Shown here: positions 28,813 through 31,885 of the stretch, one piece after another
Position numbering within the stretch: the first letter of the stretch is position 1
Layout of the letters: each line of letters opens with the position of its first letter
Origin: a virus
DNA: 31,885 nt
Direction: 5' to 3' (one strand)
Virus record (IMG/VR): IMGVR_UViG_3300048838_000670
Coordinates: 1-31,885 of that record
The notes under the pieces: model-generated
Seen by the model: the letters and a program-made list of their open reading frames with translations, nothing else
Database searches by the model: none
Told to the model about the DNA's origin: nothing
Program-made: the position numbers and the translations under genes

Positions 28813-29549
28813 AAGAGCGACCGATCTTGTTCAGCGCCGAGATGGTGCGTGCGATCCTGGCGGGGCGCAAGACCCAGACGCGACGGGTGGTGAAGCCGCA
28901 GCCGTGGGAGTACCCCTTCGGCGGTCCAGAGATGTACCAGCCGACCGTCATCCGCAAGGGTTTCGAGGAAGCTGGCGACGAGATCTACGGGATCTACGGA
29001 CTGGACGGCGAATGGGGCGTGCGTTGCCCCTACGGCCAGCCCGGAGACCTGCTGTGGGTGCGTGAGGCGCATCGGATTCTGGACGATCCGGCGGCGCGTT
29101 TTGCGGACGAGCCCGAAACCCCTCCGCACCCCGACTTCGGTTCTTATGACGCTGGTGTGGCCATTCGGCGTGGCGAGAACGGCGAACGACTTGTCGTTGA
29201 CTACCGGGCCGATGGTGGGCACGGCCGAATCAGGGATCGCATGGGCAAGCCACAGTGGAAGCCGTCCATCCACATGCCGAGGTGGGCTTGCCGCCTGACC
29301 CTCCGCGTCACCGACGTGCGCGTGGAGCGGGTGCAGGAGATCAGTAGGGATGATTCCCGAGCAGAGGGACTCAAGCACGCCAACGCACACCAGATCGGCA
29401 AGACCTACTACGCGCCGGGATGGGTGGAAGACCCACGCGACGCCTTCGCTCGCCTCTGGGACTCCATCAACGCCAAACGTGCCCCGTGGGAGAGCAACCC
29501 GTGGGTGTGGGTGGTCGAGTTCGAGCGGGTGGAGGGCGCCCATGCCTGA
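28809..29549 (+). CDS. ASCH-like phage protein
   Basis: A 246-residue protein. KERPILFSAEMVRAILAGRKTQTRRVVKPQP is a hallmark N-terminus of phage ASCH-like proteins. YGQPGDLLWVREAHRI, KPSIHMPRWACRLTLRVTDVRVERVQEIS and the C-terminal FARLWDSINAKR and PWVWVVEFERVE complete the barrel. ASCH domains bind RNA or modified nucleotides, and this phage subgroup is of unknown function. Its repeated pairing with DUF5131 proteins, as here with a GTGA overlap, suggests a shared pathway, perhaps nucleotide or RNA modification. The start is GTG 28809. Confidence 0.82.
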   Translation: MKERPILFSAEMVRAILAGRKTQTRRVVKPQPWEYPFGGPEMYQPTVIRKGFEEAGDEIYGIYGLDGEWGVRCPYGQPGDLLWVREAHRILDDPAARFADEPETPPHPDFGSYDAGVAIRRGENGERLVVDYRADGGHGRIRDRMGKPQWKPSIHMPRWACRLTLRVTDVRVERVQEISRDDSRAEGLKHANAHQIGKTYYAPGWVEDPRDAFARLWDSINAKRAPWESNPWVWVVEFERVEGAHA

Positions 29550-30036
29550 ACACATCATCAACCAAACCGAACTCTGCGGCGCCATCTTCCAGCACCTTGC
29601 CGACCAGGGCATCGAGGAACTGGAACCGCGGTGCATCAACGCCGTCATCAAGGCCGCCGACGCCATCAAGGCCGAGTGCGAGCGCGAGAGCGTGAAGGCC
29701 ACGGCCGGCATGGGCCTGATGGAGTGGCTCGCCAGCGACGACACGGGGCTGTCGAGCAAGTTCATGGCCCACGTGCTGTGCGGCAGACCGAAGGTTTGCG
29801 ACGAGACACGCTTCCCATGGGATCCCAGCGACTTCGGCCGCTGCCACCGCTTCCTCGAGGCCGTACCCAATGCCCGCGAGAGCCTCGACGCCATGCGCCA
29901 GCACGGGCCGGTCTGGGCCGCCTACGTCGACCACTGGCAGGAGATGACCGACCTGTACCTGGCCGAGCTGCCCACCGGCTCATGCCCGAAGCTCTACGAG
30001 CTGATGAAGCGTCTCCAGCGGGAGGCCGCGTCATGA
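29542..30036 (+). CDS. Conserved-type phage protein, unknown function
   Basis: A 164-residue protein. LMEWLASDDTGLSSKFMAHVLCG followed by FPWDPSDFGRCHRFLEAVPNARESLDAM and GPVWAAYVDHWQEMTDLYLAEL is a pattern found in many phage genomes. It is largely helical with no catalytic signature. It overlaps the ASCH gene by 8 nt (ATG 29542) and the following gene by ATGA. An early regulatory or replication-associated role is possible. Confidence 0.75.
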   Translation: MPEHIINQTELCGAIFQHLADQGIEELEPRCINAVIKAADAIKAECERESVKATAGMGLMEWLASDDTGLSSKFMAHVLCGRPKVCDETRFPWDPSDFGRCHRFLEAVPNARESLDAMRQHGPVWAAYVDHWQEMTDLYLAELPTGSCPKLYELMKRLQREAAS

Positions 30037-30386
30037 ACCAGCCCGCATGGCTCGAAGCCGAGCAAGCCCAGGCCGCCGAGCGCCGGCACGACCGCCTCTG
30101 CCGCGCCGCCGCCGAGGCTGTGGGTTGGGGCGGTGTGACCAAGCAGCGTCTGTGCGGGCTTCTGTCGTGCGGCATGGTCGACGCCGGCAAGATGCTCGAC
30201 GAATTGATCCGGCTGAACATCTGCGACGTCCGCTATGACGCCGAGGACCTCGCGCGAGTCGACTGGTACCCGGTCAATCGCGAGTTCCTCGAGAAGTGCC
30301 GCGATGGCGCCCACCCGGGCCCGTTCGGCGGCGATCACCTGGTCGAGGTCGTCAAGGGCATTCTGAGCAAGGAGGGATCGTCGTGA
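30033..30386 (+). CDS. Small protein with possible helix-turn-helix
   Basis: A 117-residue protein. A charged N-terminal helix (AWLEAEQAQAAERRHDRLCRAAAEAVG) precedes GGVTKQRLCGLLSCGMVDAGKMLDELIRLNICDVRYD, which could be a winged-helix or HTH-like unit. The C-terminus is mixed (VDWYPVNREFLEKCRDG). It overlaps the neighbours by 4 nt on both sides and precedes the excisionase-like gene. No family is recognised; a role in controlling integration or excision is only suggested by position. Confidence 0.65.
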   Translation: MNQPAWLEAEQAQAAERRHDRLCRAAAEAVGWGGVTKQRLCGLLSCGMVDAGKMLDELIRLNICDVRYDAEDLARVDWYPVNREFLEKCRDGAHPGPFGGDHLVEVVKGILSKEGSS

Positions 30387-30625
30387 TCCAGCAGCAGGAG
30401 CAGGAACGCGAATACCATGGTGAAGAATTGCTGCTGGAGCCGTGGGAGGCCGCCGAGGCCCTCAAGATCAGCGCCAGCCAGCTTGAGAAGTGGACCAGCC
30501 AGAATCTGGTGCCATCGGTCAAGCTGGGAAGGCTGAGACGGTACTCTCCAGACGCACTCAAGGCATGGATCGCCAAAGGATGCCCGATGGAACCGCAAGG
30601 CAGCGGCGAAGTCGGGGAAAGGTGA
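30383..30625 (+). CDS. Excisionase-like HTH protein
   Basis: An 80-residue protein. Residues 20-68 form an HTH_17/MerR-type domain: LEPWEAAEALKISASQLEKWTSQNLVPSVKLGRLRRYSPDALKAWIAKG. Size, domain and the position 4 nt before the integrase gene are those of a recombination directionality factor (Xis). It starts at GTG 30383 in a GTGA overlap, placing excision under the early promoter. An integrase repressor is the alternative. Confidence 0.8.
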   Translation: MIQQQEQEREYHGEELLLEPWEAAEALKISASQLEKWTSQNLVPSVKLGRLRRYSPDALKAWIAKGCPMEPQGSGEVGER

Positions 30626-30629
30626 TCCC

Positions 30630-31885
30630 ATGGCCAGCCTGACCCAAGCCAAGAAGACCGGCGCGTGGCGCATCCTGTTCTTTGACGACCGAGGCCGGCA
30701 GACTGTGCACCTGGGCAAGATGGACGAGGCCACCGCGCGCACGATCTTCGGGCACGTCGACCACCTCTGCACCGCCGCCACGACCGGCACGCCACCGCAC
30801 CGAAGCACGACGGTCTGGCTGTCCCAATTGGGCGGCAAGATGCATGGTCGGATCGCCGCGGCCGGACTGGTGGAGCCCCGGGAGCCGGAGTCTCTGGCGA
30901 CGGTGGGGGAGCTGGTCGAGCGATTCGTGGACGCCGCGAACGTGAGCGAGGTCACCCTGGACGCCTACCGGCAGACCACCAGGAACCTGGTCGAGTTCTT
31001 TGGCGCCGACGCCGAGATCGCGGTCCTGACGCCAGAGGACGCGGCGCTATGGTGTCGGTCTCTGGCTGACGGTGGCTACGCCAGGGCGACGCAATCGAAG
31101 CGCACCAAGGTCGCCAAGCGGATTTTCCAGCAGGCTGTGGAGTGGGGGCTGCTCGACGCCAGCCCATTCGCCAGCATCCGGCCCGGGACGCAACGGAACC
31201 CAGAACGGACCGAGTACATCCCTGTCGAGCACATCGAGCGCGTCATCGACCAATGCCCCGATGCGTCGTGGCGGGCCAGGATCGGTCTGTGCCGCTACGC
31301 GGCCCTCCGATGCCCATCCGAGCTCCACGCGCTGACCTGGGCCGACGTCGACCTCGTGAACCGCCGCCTGACGGTCCGGCCCGCGAAGACGCGCAACCAC
31401 GAGACCGGCCAGATCCGACTCGTGCCGATCACGCCCAGGCTGGCCGAGCTGCTCGAGGATCTGTACGAGTTAGCCGAGCCGGGCGATGACCAGATCTTCC
31501 CCGACATGACTTCGCAGACCAATCTTGGCCCGCCGATGGCCAAGATGGTTGTTCGTGCCGGGCTCAAGCCCTGGCCCCGCCTGATGCAGAACCTCCGGGC
31601 GAGCTGCGCGATCGACTGGCATAGCGAGTACCCAGAGAAGGACGCATCGTCGTGGGTTGGCCACAGCCCGCTGGTGGCCTCGCTGCACTACCTCAAGCCC
31701 CGCGATGAGAACTTCCGCAAGGCCACCGGATTGCCGAGCGCGCAGATTCCTACGCAGCAGGCGACCACAGACAACCACAGGCGACCACACCAGAAACCGA
31801 CCGAACCGCCCTCTTGTGGCCACCGAGGGCCCCTTACGGCCGCCCGTGGTTGGGATGTGTCAGTAGAAGTAGGCCCGGAGGGACT
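30630..31885 (+). CDS. Tyrosine recombinase (phage integrase), 3-prime end beyond the window
   Basis: At least 418 codons from ATG 30630, open to the window end. Residues 92-180 are a SAM-like core-binding domain (SLATVGELVERFVDAANVSEVTLDAYRQTTRNLVEFFG). The catalytic domain has Arg227 in ALRCPSE, Lys253 in PAKTR, Arg323 in QNLRAS, His345 in WVGHS and the nucleophile Tyr354 in LHYL. The position normally held by His in HxxR is Gln320. The NLRAS and WVGHSP boxes resemble planctomycete integrases, the main clue to the host. A tail of more than 60 residues follows Tyr354, longer than usual. It would join attP to a host site, not visible here. Confidence 0.9.
   Translation, partial: MASLTQAKKTGAWRILFFDDRGRQTVHLGKMDEATARTIFGHVDHLCTAATTGTPPHRSTTVWLSQLGGKMHGRIAAAGLVEPREPESLATVGELVERFVDAANVSEVTLDAYRQTTRNLVEFFGADAEIAVLTPEDAALWCRSLADGGYARATQSKRTKVAKRIFQQAVEWGLLDASPFASIRPGTQRNPERTEYIPVEHIERVIDQCPDASWRARIGLCRYAALRCPSELHALTWADVDLVNRRLTVRPAKTRNHETGQIRLVPITPRLAELLEDLYELAEPGDDQIFPDMTSQTNLGPPMAKMVVRAGLKPWPRLMQNLRASCAIDWHSEYPEKDASSWVGHSPLVASLHYLKPRDENFRKATGLPSAQIPTQQATTDNHRRPHQKPTEPPSCGHRGPLTAARGWDVSVEVGPEG
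31758..31789 (+). repeat. Direct repeats near the end of the integrase gene
   Basis: CAGGCGACCACA occurs at 31758-31769 and again at 31778-31789, and CCACA recurs every 10 bp (31765, 31775, 31785). One-turn spacing close to the end of the integrase gene could represent arm-type integrase or excisionase sites, but it also encodes an ordinary-looking polar peptide. Confidence 0.35.

Overview
This window is part of a temperate, tailed (siphovirus-like) phage genome or integrated prophage. DNA is strongly G+C-rich by eye. The host is probably a planctomycete-type bacterium. That is inferred mainly from the integrase, whose C-terminal boxes (NLRAS, WVGHSP, LHYL) resemble planctomycete phage-type integrases. 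No host housekeeping gene is visible. Both edges cut through genes (tail gene on the left, integrase on the right), so neither attachment site is delimited.

Layout. Positions 1-16618, minus strand, form the late block, transcribed right to left: lipoprotein, holin-like coiled-coil membrane protein, an unknown beta-rich protein, small and large (GpA-type) terminase, zinc-ribbon protein, gpW-like joiner, lambda-type portal, protease-major capsid fusion, DUF2190-type cement protein, then connector, fibre and tail genes. Positions 16705-18037, minus strand, hold an XRE repressor with two probable lysogenic-conversion genes (a lipoprotein and a membrane protein). The region 18038-18146 is the divergent control region. 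Positions 18147-31885, plus strand, form the early block: excisionase-like HTH regulator, a tRNA with CAU anticodon, a RAMP-like protein and its partner, a non-coding periodic array, two RusA-like proteins, C5-cytosine and Dam-type methyltransferases, a DnaA-domain-IV protein, a lambda-O-like initiator with an internal origin, a radical-SAM-like DUF5131 protein, an ASCH-like protein, excisionase and integrase.

Genes of the early block overlap almost without exception by 4 nt (ATGA or GTGA; 15 such junctions plus one 8-nt overlap between 19505 and 30625). The one large interruption is 20599-20891. That gap holds the most unusual element in the window: four complete 54-nt units plus a terminal stub, each unit being GGCA followed by ten pentamers of the type GGCNN, with the middle pentamers most diverged. 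It follows directly after two co-translated genes, the first of which ends in a glycine-rich segment like that of RAMP (Cas7/Cas6-like) proteins. I propose these as one candidate RNA-protein or DNA-protein system; its function is unknown.

Other notable points are an 11-bp-spaced iteron origin inside the initiator gene, an initiator-like tRNA flanked by hairpins, a leaderless early gene inside a cluster of TTTGTG-type half-sites, paired GTCAAG-N5-CTTGAC operators before the late genes, a hairpin that encloses the gpW start codon, and a probable one-base frameshift in a G-tract at the end of the fibre gene.
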